A stretch of 64,000 nt of DNA from JAFAXD01 sp963760435 (GTDB taxonomy: Bacteria > Pseudomonadota > Alphaproteobacteria > Rhizobiales > Xanthobacteraceae): assembly GCA_963760435.1 (NCBI GenBank), contig CAVXDE010000036.1:252007-316006 (forward strand), in the 5' to 3' direction. A program made the position numbers and the translations under genes. The notes beneath the pieces were generated by a model. It had not been told where the DNA came from. It was given only the letters and a program-made list of their open reading frames with translations, and searched no databases. Each line of letters opens with the position of its first letter. The first letter of the stretch is position 1. Below, in pieces: positions 1 to 7,907 of this stretch.

Positions 1-1
1 C

Positions 2-112
2 GCCGGCGCTGAGGTGTTCCCGGGCACGCCCGAACAGTTGACCGTGCTGCAGCGGGATGAAATCGAAAAATGGGCGAAGCTGGCCAAGCTCGCCAAGATG
101 GAACCGCAATAG
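2..112 (+). CDS. C-terminal tail of a Bug/TctC-type binding protein (partial)
   Basis: Only the last 36 residues lie in the window; the frame is open from base 2 to a TAG at 110-112. The visible tail runs GAEVFPGTPEQLTV and ends EKWAKLAKLAKMEPQ. This 'P..L......E...W......A.I.PQ' ending is typical of tripartite tricarboxylate transporter (Bug/TctC) periplasmic binding proteins. The family binds small carboxylates in the periplasm for a TctAB membrane pair or for signalling. The upstream 90% of the gene is outside the window, so the assignment rests on the tail alone. Confidence 0.6.
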   Translation, partial: AGAEVFPGTPEQLTVLQRDEIEKWAKLAKLAKMEPQ

Positions 113-140
113 GGAGACCGCGGCAACGCCCCCGTTCTGG

Positions 141-1412
141 CTAACCGACAGAGCTCGTTTCGGGAGGCGCAATCAGACGCGGAACGGCGCGAGGCGTGGC
201 GGCAGGTTGCATCGGCTCAATGTTGTCTGCCCGATCATTGCTCGAATAGCGTGACAGAGAATCCAGGAGCTTGCGGTTTGTTCCTTCGAGGCTGCTGATG
301 TGCTCCAGATTGCGCCTCGCCTCTTCTCGCAGGCGCTGATTCATCCGGCCAAAGAAGTCCACCCTGGCTTCCAGCGCAACGCGTTTGTTCTCGGAGTCAT
401 TCAGCTGCTTTTCCCTGATCGCCAGCGTCTCGGAGACGACCGCCTTGCGACCTTCAAACTGATCGGCCTGCACGATATTGTCCTTTCGCAGTTGATCAAG
501 CTGCAGCTGCAGAGACATTGCGGCCTCGTTTGCCCTGCTGCTCGCTTGCTGTTCTGCGACATATTTTTCAGCCATGGACTTTGCTTCGCGCTCGGCCATT
601 TCAAGATTGCTCACCGCGGATGCGAGCTCGGATTTGAGCCCGGCGTTCTCGTGCATCAGCGACTGGATCGAAAAGTCCCGCTCCTTCAGCTTCTGGCCGG
701 TTGCTGCTCTTTCCTCGGTCGCGCGTTGACGCGCTGCGTCCGAGGACGTCAGCTTGTCAACCAGCTCACCGTTGGCCTTCCGCGCACTGGCATTCTCGGC
801 TTCCAGCGCAATCATCCTGCGCTCCGTCTCCGCGAGCTCCTTGCGCACAGTGCGAAGCTCGTCCTCCAATCTGATCATTTCAGGCCGAACGAAGTCCAGT
901 TCGTGCTCGGCGTCGGCAAGCCTTTTCTTGTAATCATCGTTTGCCACGCTCAACTGCGCGACCGAGACTTCACTCTTGCGGGCCGATTCCACCGCGCTGC
1001 TGACCTGGGAGCCGATCGTCGCAAGGCGGTCGCTCAACAATTCAAAGTCCAACGATAGGCCAGAGACCAACGTTGCATGCTTGCTTCTTATTTCAACGGC
1101 TTGGTTGCGCAAAGCCAGCATCAACGATCCGATATTCGTGGCGTCGTCCTCCATCGTATCGTCGGCAGCGGCCGTATCCGCGGCAGGGGTCGTATCGTGG
1201 GCAGCGGCCCTATCGAGGGTGACATCCCCTGCGATCGGAGGGCTCTCCCATTCAACCAGGGTCGCTTGCTTTGGGGCGCGCTTTCGCAAAAGTCGAGCGG
1301 CCAGCCTCACCGCGCCGAAGGCGATCAAGGCAAACAGAATGAACTCGATGGCCCAATCCAGTAGCTCATTGCCCGTGCTACCGATGAAGTCGGTCAAAAA
1401 TAGACTAAACAT
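141..1412 (-). CDS. membrane-anchored coiled-coil protein
   Basis: A 423-residue protein with one hydrophobic segment near residues 17-40 (LDWAIEFILFALIAFGAVRL), a basic stop-transfer patch (ARLLRKRAPK), an acidic Ala/Asp linker to about residue 95, then roughly 290 residues of almost uninterrupted heptad-like sequence rich in Glu, Ala, Arg and Leu. It ends with a short Pro-rich tail. This is the layout of an inner-membrane-tethered cytoplasmic coiled-coil rod. No catalytic motif is visible. Crescentin- or scaffold-like roles are possible but are inference from architecture only. It stands alone, with about 370 bases free of convincing genes upstream. Confidence 0.75.
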   Translation of the reverse strand: MFSLFLTDFIGSTGNELLDWAIEFILFALIAFGAVRLAARLLRKRAPKQATLVEWESPPIAGDVTLDRAAAHDTTPAADTAAADDTMEDDATNIGSLMLALRNQAVEIRSKHATLVSGLSLDFELLSDRLATIGSQVSSAVESARKSEVSVAQLSVANDDYKKRLADAEHELDFVRPEMIRLEDELRTVRKELAETERRMIALEAENASARKANGELVDKLTSSDAARQRATEERAATGQKLKERDFSIQSLMHENAGLKSELASAVSNLEMAEREAKSMAEKYVAEQQASSRANEAAMSLQLQLDQLRKDNIVQADQFEGRKAVVSETLAIREKQLNDSENKRVALEARVDFFGRMNQRLREEARRNLEHISSLEGTNRKLLDSLSRYSSNDRADNIEPMQPAATPRAVPRLIAPPETSSVG

Positions 1413-1488
1413 GGAGCCCCCGTAACAGCAATTTCATCTGCTTGTTATATTCTGACCGTATACTGCCCAACTCAGCGAGGAAAGTCGG

Positions 1489-1671
1489 TTAACGGGTGAG
1501 CAGTCCAATTACGCGTGGAAAATTTTCAGCATCGCCAGCAATCGAGCTTCGGCCGATAATCTGATCTAGCCCTTTGATGCCGTTATGCATTCGGATCGTT
1601 CGTGACGGATCGATGACAATTGCGTGCGACGACAGGGCATCGTTTGACGGCCAGATATGCAGACAATGCAA
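1489..1671 (-). CDS. small hypothetical ORF, possibly a remnant
   Basis: A 60-codon frame ending in DAENFPRVIGLLTR. The segment AIVIDPSRTIRMHNGIKGLDQIIGRS reads like a folded domain fragment, but there is no ribosome site upstream of the ATG and no recognised family. The rest of 1413-1788 shows nothing else convincing. It may be the 3' end of a degraded gene. Low confidence. Confidence 0.25.
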   Translation of the reverse strand: MHCLHIWPSNDALSSHAIVIDPSRTIRMHNGIKGLDQIIGRSSIAGDAENFPRVIGLLTR

Positions 1672-1788
1672 CGTTCGAATGTGGCCTCCGGCGCTGAATC
1701 ATCGCACCGGCGGCATGCCGCGGGGCGGTGCTTCGACATCGTGCTGCTCGTGCAATCCGCGGCGCGCTTGGGCGTCGCCTCATTGCCC

Positions 1789-2286
1789 TTACGCCCTCAA
1801 TCGCCGCCACCAGGGCCGGGCGCGCAGTGCCGCCAGATCGGCCTGCGCCTGCATGGCGGCCGCGCGTTCCCCCTCGGCTTGGGCACGCGCGACGGCGATC
1901 TCGCCCTCGGCACGGGCTGCCGCTTCCTTCGCGGCCATGAGATCGAGGGTCGTGCGCAGCACCTCGCTCAGGAGCTTGTCCGCCCGGTCGCGCTCGCGCT
2001 CGAAGTCCGCCCGATGACCGGCTGCCGCGGCCTCGACCCGGGCAAGCTCGGTTTCCAACAATTCGATGTGCGCTTTGAGCTCGGTCGCGACCGATAGGTG
2101 GCCGGCCGGTGGCCGGGCGGGCAGCGGCTTGTGCGCGATCTCAGAAAGATCAACGGTGACCAGCGTCTTTCCATCATTCGCGCGTTGGCGGGGAAGCCGC
2201 AATCGTTTGACGAGTGACCGGGCGGCCTCCGGTGAGCAGCCCAAGCGCTGTCCCAGATCAGCATAAGTAAGAGCCTCGACGGCCAT
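1789..2286 (-). CDS. HTH plus coiled-coil protein, KfrA-like architecture
   Basis: 165 residues. The first 45 look like a small DNA-binding domain (LTYADLGQRLGCSPEAARSL, then basic KRLRLPRQ), consistent with a helix-turn-helix. Residues about 65-155 are an Ala/Glu/Arg-rich coiled coil, and the protein ends in a basic, aromatic RPWWRRLRA. An N-terminal HTH followed by a long coiled coil resembles KfrA-type proteins and a group of rhizobial hypothetical proteins. Target and role are unknown. The stretch 2287-2593 next to it shows no gene. Confidence 0.65.
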   Translation of the reverse strand: MAVEALTYADLGQRLGCSPEAARSLVKRLRLPRQRANDGKTLVTVDLSEIAHKPLPARPPAGHLSVATELKAHIELLETELARVEAAAAGHRADFERERDRADKLLSEVLRTTLDLMAAKEAAARAEGEIAVARAQAEGERAAAMQAQADLAALRARPWWRRLRA

Positions 2287-2593
2287 GGCTTATCGCTCCG
2301 TTCGGGCGGTGACCGGGTGGACTGCATCGTGCGGAGATAAGGTTAACAAGGCGTTCGCAGAGATCGCGGCACGCCGGGGCGACGGGCACGATCCGCCCTA
2401 CCCCACGCGCCGCTCGGCATTAATTCAATGTCAACATTTCATGGACAAAAATGAATGCGCGGTGCGGTCCTGCAAGAGCCCACGCTTGTATCAGCATGGC
2501 CCGGGTCGCTTTTGCCGGCTTGGTCCGACTATTTGCGTGCGCGTCGTTTCCTCATGGCATGCCTTGCCGCAAGGGGCGCCAGGGAATGCGAAC

Positions 2594-2809
2594 ATGACAA
2601 CAACCGAACTATCTCAGGCCGTCGAGAGTGTCGCGTTCATGATCCGGGGAGAGCCGCGCGCGGTCGAGCTGCGTTATCTCCATGGCTTGCTCGACATGTT
2701 GACCGAATGGGAAAGCACGCATCCGAACGAAGCTGATTCGGAGCCGTTGATCACCGCGATCCACGACCTGGTCTCGACGCTCGTCCTGAACGCAGAACCG
2801 AGCGCCTGA
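2594..2809 (+). CDS. small acidic hypothetical protein
   Basis: 71 residues starting MTTTELSQAVESVAFMIRGE. The protein is acidic and helical with no signal peptide. The ATG at 2594 was chosen because the frame upstream of it is low-complexity Arg/Cys-rich sequence without a ribosome site, whereas the downstream part is protein-like (LRYLHGLLDMLTEWESTHP). Function unknown. It converges on the secreted protein that ends at 2820. Confidence 0.5.
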   Translation: MTTTELSQAVESVAFMIRGEPRAVELRYLHGLLDMLTEWESTHPNEADSEPLITAIHDLVSTLVLNAEPSA

Positions 2810-2819
2810 GACCAGCCGC

Positions 2820-3071
2820 TCATTTCCTCCGTGCCCGCTCCAGGCAGGCTAGAAACACCTGGGTCGTACCGCCAAGACTGACTGGGCCCGTTTTTGGGTC
2901 GACGTAATTGCCATATTGCCAGCGGCCGGTCTGGGGATTGCACCGCCCCCCGATTTGCACGGCACACTTTGCCTGAATGCTGGTGCAGGCCGCCTGGGTC
3001 GATGGCACAGGGAATGCGGCTGCGGCCGTCAGGCCGATGATCGCGCTCAGTATGGCTCTGTGGATCGGCAC
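2820..3071 (-). CDS. small secreted cysteine-rich protein
   Basis: The GTG at 3071 is preferred over the ATG 24 bases upstream because a strong AGGAGG lies about six bases before it and translation then opens directly with a signal peptide (VPIHRAILSAIIGLTAAAAF, cleavage likely after STQA). The mature part is about 55 residues with several Cys (CTSIQAKC, GGRC, ACLE) and contains CNPQTGRWQYGN. This suggests a disulfide-stabilised periplasmic or secreted peptide. No known family recognised. Confidence 0.55.
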   Translation of the reverse strand: MPIHRAILSAIIGLTAAAAFPVPSTQAACTSIQAKCAVQIGGRCNPQTGRWQYGNYVDPKTGPVSLGGTTQVFLACLERARRK

Positions 3072-3232
3072 GCCAGCTCCTCCTCCCCGCACCATGCCGT
3101 GTTGCAGACCACGATCACGGGGCGATCACGCTCGGGACAGCCACGACGCTATCTTGACCAAAGCCCAAGCCGCAGAGCATAGAACCTTACCGTCGGGGAT
3201 TCGCCCGCACACGTCCAGCCGGGGATAGCGCC

Positions 3233-3607
3233 GTGAAACCGAGCTCACGCCTTGCATTCGGAATTGCCCTCGCCGCCCTGTCAGTGACGGCCGCGATCGA
3301 CGCCGCGGACGCGGCCAATCGCTTCGACGGGTCCTGGTGGGTGACCATCACTACGACGCGCGGCAGTTGCAGCTCCGGCGGGATGTTCCGCCTCGAGGTC
3401 CGCAACGGCGGCGTCTACGGCGGCGGCGGCGGCTTTGCGGTCGGCGGCCGGGTCGCCCCCAACGGCGCCACGTCGGTGAGCGTGAGCTCGGGGTCATCGC
3501 GCGCCAGCGGAGGCGGGCGGCTTGCCGGCAATTCGGGCCGCGGCTCCTGGCGCGGCTCCGGCTCCGAGGGCGCCTGCAGCGGTGTGTGGACAGCTAGCCG
3601 CGGGTGA
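3233..3607 (+). CDS. secreted Gly/Ser-rich protein
   Basis: 124 residues with a clear signal peptide (LAFGIALAALSVTAAIDA, cleavage near ADAA). The mature part starts NRFDGSWWVTITTTRGSC, then turns into a Gly/Ser-rich stretch of short beta-like segments and ends EGACSGVWTASRG. The two Cys flanking the Gly-rich core could form a disulfide. The 'FDGxW' opening recalls small exported proteins common in Bradyrhizobiaceae. Function unknown. It converges on the binding-protein gene that ends at 3618. Confidence 0.6.
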   Translation: MKPSSRLAFGIALAALSVTAAIDAADAANRFDGSWWVTITTTRGSCSSGGMFRLEVRNGGVYGGGGGFAVGGRVAPNGATSVSVSSGSSRASGGGRLAGNSGRGSWRGSGSEGACSGVWTASRG

Positions 3608-3617
3608 TGCAATCCGA

Positions 3618-4712
3618 TCAGCGCTGGTCGCCCGAAGACGCTGCGCTCAAACCGAAGATCTGTGTATAGCGAGCCTTGACGTCCTCGCTCTGCGCCGCGA
3701 CGGCATTCGGGTCGCTGCGCATCAGCTTGATCGCCGACAAGGGCGGCCGCCCTGCCCTGTCTTTCACCGCCGCATGGAACGAGTGCAAGGCGCCGCGGTC
3801 GACCAGGAACTGTTGCGCCTCCAGGCTGAATAGAAAGCTTTGGAACAGGCGGGCCGCATTCGGCTGCGGCGCGCTTGCGAAGACGGCCGAGGGCGTGGTG
3901 ATCAGCGGGGTCCCCTCCGTTGCGTAGACGATCTCCACCGGGGCGCCTGCGTCCTTGAGCAGCGTCAGCGCGGAATCGACCCCGTCGGCCTGCACGGCGT
4001 GCTTGCCCGCGGCAATCAGCTTTGGCGGCTCCAGCGCCGACTGGACCTGCGTCACATCCTGCCGCGCGAGCTTTTCGAAATAAGACCAACCCAGATCCCG
4101 CGCGAGCTCAAAGGTGGCCGTCAGGATGGTGCCGCTGTAGCTCGGATTGGCCTTGACGATTGCACCTTTCCAACGATCGTCGAGCAGATCCGCGAACGCG
4201 CTTGGCGCACCATCCGGTTTGATCAGCTGCGTGTTGTAGGCAATCGGGCTGAGCCAGGAAAACAGTGCCGCATACATCCCGTCGGGGTCGACGGCATCCG
4301 ACGGGAAGTGTTGCGCGACGTCCTGCGGCACATAAGGCGCAAGCAAGCCGTCGCGCTTCCAGCGCACAAAGTGCGATTCATCGGTGCTGCAGATGACGTC
4401 GACCTCATGCAGGCCGAGGTTGCGTTCGTCCTCGACGCGTTGAAAGATGCGTTCTGCACCCGATCGCTTCACGCCAACCTTGACGCCCGGATATCTCCGC
4501 TCAAACGCTTTGCCCAGTTCCTCGGCAAGCGGAATGTCCATGGCGGTGTAGAACACGACCAGGCCTTCCTTGCGGGCAGCCTCGATCATATCCGGCGTGA
4601 CGGAGGTCGGCTTCGGCGCCTCCGCACGCAGGATGGCCGGCATCAGCAGGGCAGATCCCAACGCAACCGACAGCTTGATCGCTTCACGTCTCGATACGGT
4701 TGCGTACCGCAT
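3618..4712 (-). CDS. ABC transporter substrate-binding protein, iron/family-1 type, Tat signal
   Basis: Family-1 extracellular solute-binding protein of about 364 residues. The ATG at 4712 is chosen because the protein then opens MRYATVSRREAIKLS, a twin-arginine signal (SRREAIK) with a hydrophobic core and AxA-like site (ILRAEA). After it come EGLVVFYTAMDIPLAEELGKAFERRYPGV-type features typical of Fbp/AfuA-like proteins that bind ferric iron or small anions in the periplasm. No permease or ATPase gene adjoins it, so it is an orphan here. The ligand cannot be named. Confidence 0.75.
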   Translation of the reverse strand: MRYATVSRREAIKLSVALGSALLMPAILRAEAPKPTSVTPDMIEAARKEGLVVFYTAMDIPLAEELGKAFERRYPGVKVGVKRSGAERIFQRVEDERNLGLHEVDVICSTDESHFVRWKRDGLLAPYVPQDVAQHFPSDAVDPDGMYAALFSWLSPIAYNTQLIKPDGAPSAFADLLDDRWKGAIVKANPSYSGTILTATFELARDLGWSYFEKLARQDVTQVQSALEPPKLIAAGKHAVQADGVDSALTLLKDAGAPVEIVYATEGTPLITTPSAVFASAPQPNAARLFQSFLFSLEAQQFLVDRGALHSFHAAVKDRAGRPPLSAIKLMRSDPNAVAAQSEDVKARYTQIFGLSAASSGDQR

Positions 4713-4852
4713 GTTTCCATCCCTCGCGCAGGTCAGGAGCGCCCGGACACGACGCACTAATCTAGTCTAACAGTTTTTCGCCCGCACCGGAGCGGCAACG
4801 CACGGACTGCGTTGGCTCATTGTTGCGGCTGCGGTAACATGGAGGCGGGCCT

Positions 4853-5320
4853 GTGAGGCGTAACGTGAAGCGATTTTGCCTCGTCGTGCTGCTGATCACG
4901 GCGTGCGCCGCGCCAATGCGCGCGGGCGTGCGCGACGACCTGCTGCAAAAAGCATTCAACTATGTGTTCACGGGGACAGTCGATCCACAGGATACGCCGG
5001 AGATTGTAGATCTTACCGCGTGCGCCGTGGTGGTGCCGGATCCGCGCTATCCCCGCTTCATTCGCTACTATTTCGGCCGCATCCGACCTGATAACTCGCG
5101 CATCAGCAAAGATTATGCGGGCCGCACGACCCTCTATAGGCTGGAAATCGAAAGCGACAACATTGTCATCGAGTATCTGACCGCCGACAAAACCACGGTG
5201 ACGCAGGCGTTCAGGTCCGCGCAAATCAATCTGCCCGGCGATATCGAGCAGACACAAAAAGCCCTCAAGGTCATCGCCGACCGCTGCAAAGGCAACGGAT
5301 CGAAATCCCCGTTCAGCTGA
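4853..5320 (+). CDS. secreted hypothetical protein
   Basis: 155 residues from a GTG at 4853 preceded by GGAGG about eight bases upstream. N-terminal signal peptide (FCLVVLLITACAAPMRA). The mature part contains two Cys (LTACAVVVPDP and ADRCKG) and mixed alpha/beta sequence (YYFGRIRPDNSR, LEIESDNIVIEY) and reads as a folded periplasmic domain. No family recognised and no operon partner is evident, though a small gene follows 80 bases downstream. Confidence 0.6.
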   Translation: MRRNVKRFCLVVLLITACAAPMRAGVRDDLLQKAFNYVFTGTVDPQDTPEIVDLTACAVVVPDPRYPRFIRYYFGRIRPDNSRISKDYAGRTTLYRLEIESDNIVIEYLTADKTTVTQAFRSAQINLPGDIEQTQKALKVIADRCKGNGSKSPFS

Positions 5321-5400
5321 CGTAACGGGAACGACCCCCTCGACTTACGGCGGCCATGGAGTCAAGCTGTGGCAAAAGAAACCGCAAGGGAGGAAACCCG

Positions 5401-5640
5401 ATGCGCTACAAACCGAAATGCATCTCGGCGCTGCAGATCGCCCTCGGTGGCCTGCCGGAAAAGATGCGGGTTGAAGCGGATGCCGACACACCGCTCACCG
5501 CAAGAACCGTAGGCCAGCTGCGCAAGCTCGACTCCTGGCCGGAGAATCTCGTCCTCACCGTGCCGGAGCAATATCACGCCGCAAGTTGCGTGCGGATCGG
5601 CAAGGCCAGCGTCAAGGGGCGGGTGTCGCCGAAGCCGTGA
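5401..5640 (+). CDS. small hypothetical protein
   Basis: 79 residues beginning MRYKPKCISALQIALGGLPE. The ATG at 5401 follows GGGAGG by six bases, a strong ribosome site that decides the start. Basic, mixed alpha/beta, no signal peptide or membrane segment, with Cys at residues 7 and near 62. No family recognised. Confidence 0.5.
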   Translation: MRYKPKCISALQIALGGLPEKMRVEADADTPLTARTVGQLRKLDSWPENLVLTVPEQYHAASCVRIGKASVKGRVSPKP

Positions 5641-5778
5641 GATGCGGGCTGACTTGAGGCGAGTTGCAGGGTGGGCACGGCGCGAAGCGTGCGCCTATCC
5701 CGCTATGAGAACGTCGCGGGCGCCGTGCCCACGCGGCCGGAGTGGCAGCGATAGCCATCCCACCCCGTACAATACGAC

Positions 5779-6051
5779 TCACCCCGGCTCGGATTGCAGC
5801 ATCCAGCGCGACAGCAGCGAGGTCCAAGTCTCGCTTCCAACAACTCCGTCTACGGTGAGGTTCTCGTTCTGCTGATAATGCCTGACCGATTTCTCGGTGG
5901 ACGGCCCGAAATTTCCATCCTCGACTAGGACCGGAAATCCGCCGCGCTCGTTCAACATCAGCTGCAAATGCTTGATTACGGTCGGGCCGGACTGCGGGTT
6001 TGCCCCTTTCTGCAGCACCGGCAGGCCCAGAGTGATTTGAACATCAGCCAT
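5779..6051 (-). CDS. peptidoglycan-binding domain protein (PG_binding_1)
   Basis: 90 residues from the ATG at 6051, which follows a GGGAG site. The body matches the PG_binding_1 fold: VIKHLQLMLNERGGFPVLVEDG, then FGPSTEKSVRHYQQ and VDGVVGSETWTSLL. The 'DGxFGPxTExAVRxFQ' and 'DGxVGxxTW' signatures are both visible. The domain normally anchors cell-wall enzymes to peptidoglycan. Here it stands alone without a catalytic partner or a signal peptide, so export is unclear. Confidence 0.75.
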   Translation of the reverse strand: MADVQITLGLPVLQKGANPQSGPTVIKHLQLMLNERGGFPVLVEDGNFGPSTEKSVRHYQQNENLTVDGVVGSETWTSLLSRWMLQSEPG

Positions 6052-6258
6052 GGTACCGCTCCCTTTTGTACGTTCGCGACTCATAGCCCCGTTTCGCGAT
6101 CGCGGCTGTGAACCGGCGCACACCGCACTTGCAACCCGCGGTGCCAACAACCGCGCTGTTATTTTTGACTGTATCATCCCGCCTATTTGATTGAGACACT
6201 GCCCGTTCGGGTCTCGGCATGTCTCTTGCCCCCAAAGCAAGAACCTCGGGTGCACGCC

Positions 6259-6378
6259 ATGTACCAACCTGCTGGTGCCGATTTGGAGATCGTCTTTTGG
6301 CTCGCCATCATGCTGGGGGGGATCGCATTCTGGCTGGCCGTTCTCTTCGTTGTGCGAGGACGCCCTGAGCGCCGATAA
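6259..6378 (+). CDS. 39-residue single-span membrane peptide
   Basis: From the ATG at 6259 the peptide is MYQPAGADLEIVFWLAIMLG plus a continuing hydrophobic run and a basic VVRGRPERR tail, one transmembrane helix with the positive-inside end at the C terminus. No strong ribosome site is visible. Too short to assign. Confidence 0.35.
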   Translation: MYQPAGADLEIVFWLAIMLGGIAFWLAVLFVVRGRPERR

Positions 6379-6507
6379 GCTCAGTCCACCTTGATCTGGT
6401 TGGCTTCGGCAACCTCAAGCCAGCGTTTGGCTTCAGAGAGCGTTAACCCACGCGCAGCCTGTGCGCGTGGGCGTGCGATGCATCGATAAAGCTCCCTGGG
6501 AAGCGGC

Positions 6508-6894
6508 TCAGCGATGGTAGCGATAATACCGGCGTGCGCGGTAGTAACGCGGCGCGTAGGCGTAGGTGGTGTAGCCGCTGTAGCCGTAGTACGGCGCGTA
6601 GCCGTAGGTATACGGCGTATAGCCGTAATACCCGGCATAGCCATACGGATAAGGATAGGCTGGAACGCTGTAGCCATACGAGTAGTAGGGCGAGGCCAGC
6701 GCGCCCAGTGCGATCCCGCCAATGACGCCCGCGGCAAGCCAGCCGCCCCAACCCCAGCGCACATCAATGACCGAGTTATCGGCGGCACTTTTCACCGCCG
6801 CCGTGTTGGACAGAACCGGCGCTGCCGTTGCCGGCGCAATGGCCGTGATGGCGAGAGCCGTCGCCGTCGCGCCTGCGATTAAAGTTTGCTTCAT
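6508..6894 (-). CDS. secreted Tyr/Gly/Pro-rich protein
   Basis: 128 residues from the ATG at 6894, preceded by AGGAGA nine bases upstream. Signal peptide MKQTLIAGATATALAITAIA with cleavage near ATAAP. After a short linker and a glycine-rich membrane-like segment (WLAAGVIGGIALGALASP), the C-terminal 65 residues are repeats of the YGY/YAPYYGY type, ending RYYRARRYYRYHR. Such proteins are abundant in Bradyrhizobium relatives; function is not established. A second protein of the same layout lies at 23274-23990. Palindromes at 7018-7056 lie upstream. Confidence 0.65.
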   Translation of the reverse strand: MKQTLIAGATATALAITAIAPATAAPVLSNTAAVKSAADNSVIDVRWGWGGWLAAGVIGGIALGALASPYYSYGYSVPAYPYPYGYAGYYGYTPYTYGYAPYYGYSGYTTYAYAPRYYRARRYYRYHR

Positions 6895-7017
6895 GACGTG
6901 ATCTCCTGTCGGCTTGCGACGCCTGTTGACGAACAAGCGTCCCCAGCTGTTGCCTCCGGGTCCGCGATTGCGGCCGGCAATCAGCACGAGTGCCGGTGCG
7001 CGGCCCGTGTGTTATCT

Positions 7018-7056
7018 GTGGCACGCTAATACGTGCCACTCTGTGACATATGTCAC
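7018..7056. promoter_or_regulatory. two adjacent palindromes: GTGGCACG-N6-CGTGCCAC and CRP-like TGTGACATATGTCAC
   Basis: A perfect 8-6-8 inverted repeat at 7018-7039 is followed at 7042-7056 by TGTGACATATGTCAC, which fits the CRP/FNR-family half-site layout TGTGA-N6-TCAC. They lie about 125-160 bases upstream of the Tyr-rich gene starting at 6894. A regulatory role is inferred from symmetry and position. Confidence 0.4.
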
Positions 7057-7059
7057 TGA

Positions 7060-7228
7060 ACGCAGGCCTCCCGCTGCCGCGAGGTCGGTGCTGAGGCGAA
7101 GACTTTCCGGCTCCTGCGCGCGTGCAATCGGCCGCCTGCCGAGGTTGAACCCGGGGCTTGTGATTCCGGTCAAAAGGTGCGGCGCAGCCGTTGGGCATCG
7201 CCTCATTCCTGATGGCCAAACATTAATG
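7060..7228 (-). pseudogene. second, isolated 5' fragment of a GH79-like gene
   Basis: On the minus strand this stretch encodes LGRRPIARAQEPESLRLS and flanking sequence nearly identical to the start of the broken gene at 7437-7907 (there LGRRPIARAQEPERLRIS). Nothing of the downstream enzyme follows. It is a duplicated signal-peptide region left after rearrangement. The matching DNA is about 160 bases long with several substitutions and small indels. Confidence 0.5.
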
Positions 7229-7321
7229 CGGCCGCCACGGCTTTTTAACCTCGCCGGTTCGAAACTTTGGCTCGGGTGGCGACACCAAGTTGGTACATGA
7301 AATTATTTGAAGGAGAACGCC

Positions 7322-7441
7322 ATGAACAGGAATTTGCTGATCGGTTTCACTGCGTTTGGCCTCGTCGGCGCCGCAACCACCGCCTCCGCATTCGCCGCCT
7401 CCGCGCACGCGCATCCGCGCACCGTCAGGCGGTGCAGGTGA
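7322..7441 (+). CDS. 39-residue secreted peptide
   Basis: MNRNLLIGFTAFGLVGAATT continues into ASAFAASAHAHPRT and stops at TGA 7439-7441. A strong AAGGAG lies six bases before the ATG. Almost the whole product is a signal peptide with AxA cleavage options, leaving only about ten basic residues (HPRTVRRCR). It may be an exported micro-peptide or the 5' end of a truncated gene. Its 3' end abuts the broken hydrolase gene at 7437, which supports truncation by a rearrangement. Confidence 0.4.
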   Translation: MNRNLLIGFTAFGLVGAATTASAFAASAHAHPRTVRRCR

Positions 7442-7907
7442 GCCTCCAGCCGAGTGCACGCACCAGCGCGGCCAACCGGTCGATGCGCGCCGGGGTGAGG
7501 ACGATGCGGCCGGGCTCCGCTTCCCGATTGCTGGGATTCCAGACCGTGTCGTCGCTCTGTTGCCGCCGATGCGAAGAACGCCCGCGCGCCCGAGCCGCCG
7601 GATCAATCCGATCAGCGATGTGTTGTCCGGCGAGGCATAATCCTCATCGGCGAGAATTGCGATTCTAGCTCAGCCCGATGAAGTCGGGCGGGACCAGCCG
7701 TCCTCCGGTTGCCGCGACCTCGATGCTGATACGAAGTCTTTCCGGCTCCTGCGCGCGTGCAATCGGCCGCCTGCCAAGGCTGAGCCCGGCGCTTGTGATT
7801 CCCATCAAAAGCTGCGGCGCAGCATTGGGCATCGCCTCATTTCCTGATGGCCACCAGAACAATGCGGCCATGGCGCCAGCCCCGCAAACCGAAGTTCTAT
7901 TCAACAC
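7437..7907 (-). pseudogene. broken glycoside-hydrolase-like gene (GH79/beta-glucuronidase type)
   Basis: A GTG at 7907 preceded by AAGGAG opens a signal-like region, then EPERLRISIEVAATGG and PPDFIGLS before a stop near 7662. In a shifted frame the sequence resumes SPDNTSLIGLIRRLG and GVLRIGGN, and after a second shift near 7565 continues DDTVWNPSNREAEPG and LTPARIDRLAALVRALGW. The 'FIGxSYE ... PDN..L..L.RRLG..GVLRIGGN' pattern is typical of the N-terminal barrel of GH79-type beta-glucuronidase-like enzymes. Only about 130 of the roughly 450 expected codons remain. Family assignment is from memory of motifs; the breakage is directly visible. Confidence 0.55.
7702..7876. repeat. direct repeat, copy B (copy A at 7066-7228)
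   Basis: The two stretches share long identical runs such as CGCGCGTGCAATCGGCCGCC and, further on, TTGGGCATCGCCTCATT. They differ by scattered substitutions and short indels. They carry the two copies of the signal-peptide region of the GH79-like pseudogene, about 630 bases apart in the same orientation. Confidence 0.6.

Noticed and set aside
6381..6490. Minus-strand fragment ending LTLSEAKRWLEVAEANQIKV.
   Set aside because: The helix looks protein-like, but no start codon with a ribosome site precedes it and the upstream frame is a shadow of the Tyr-rich gene.
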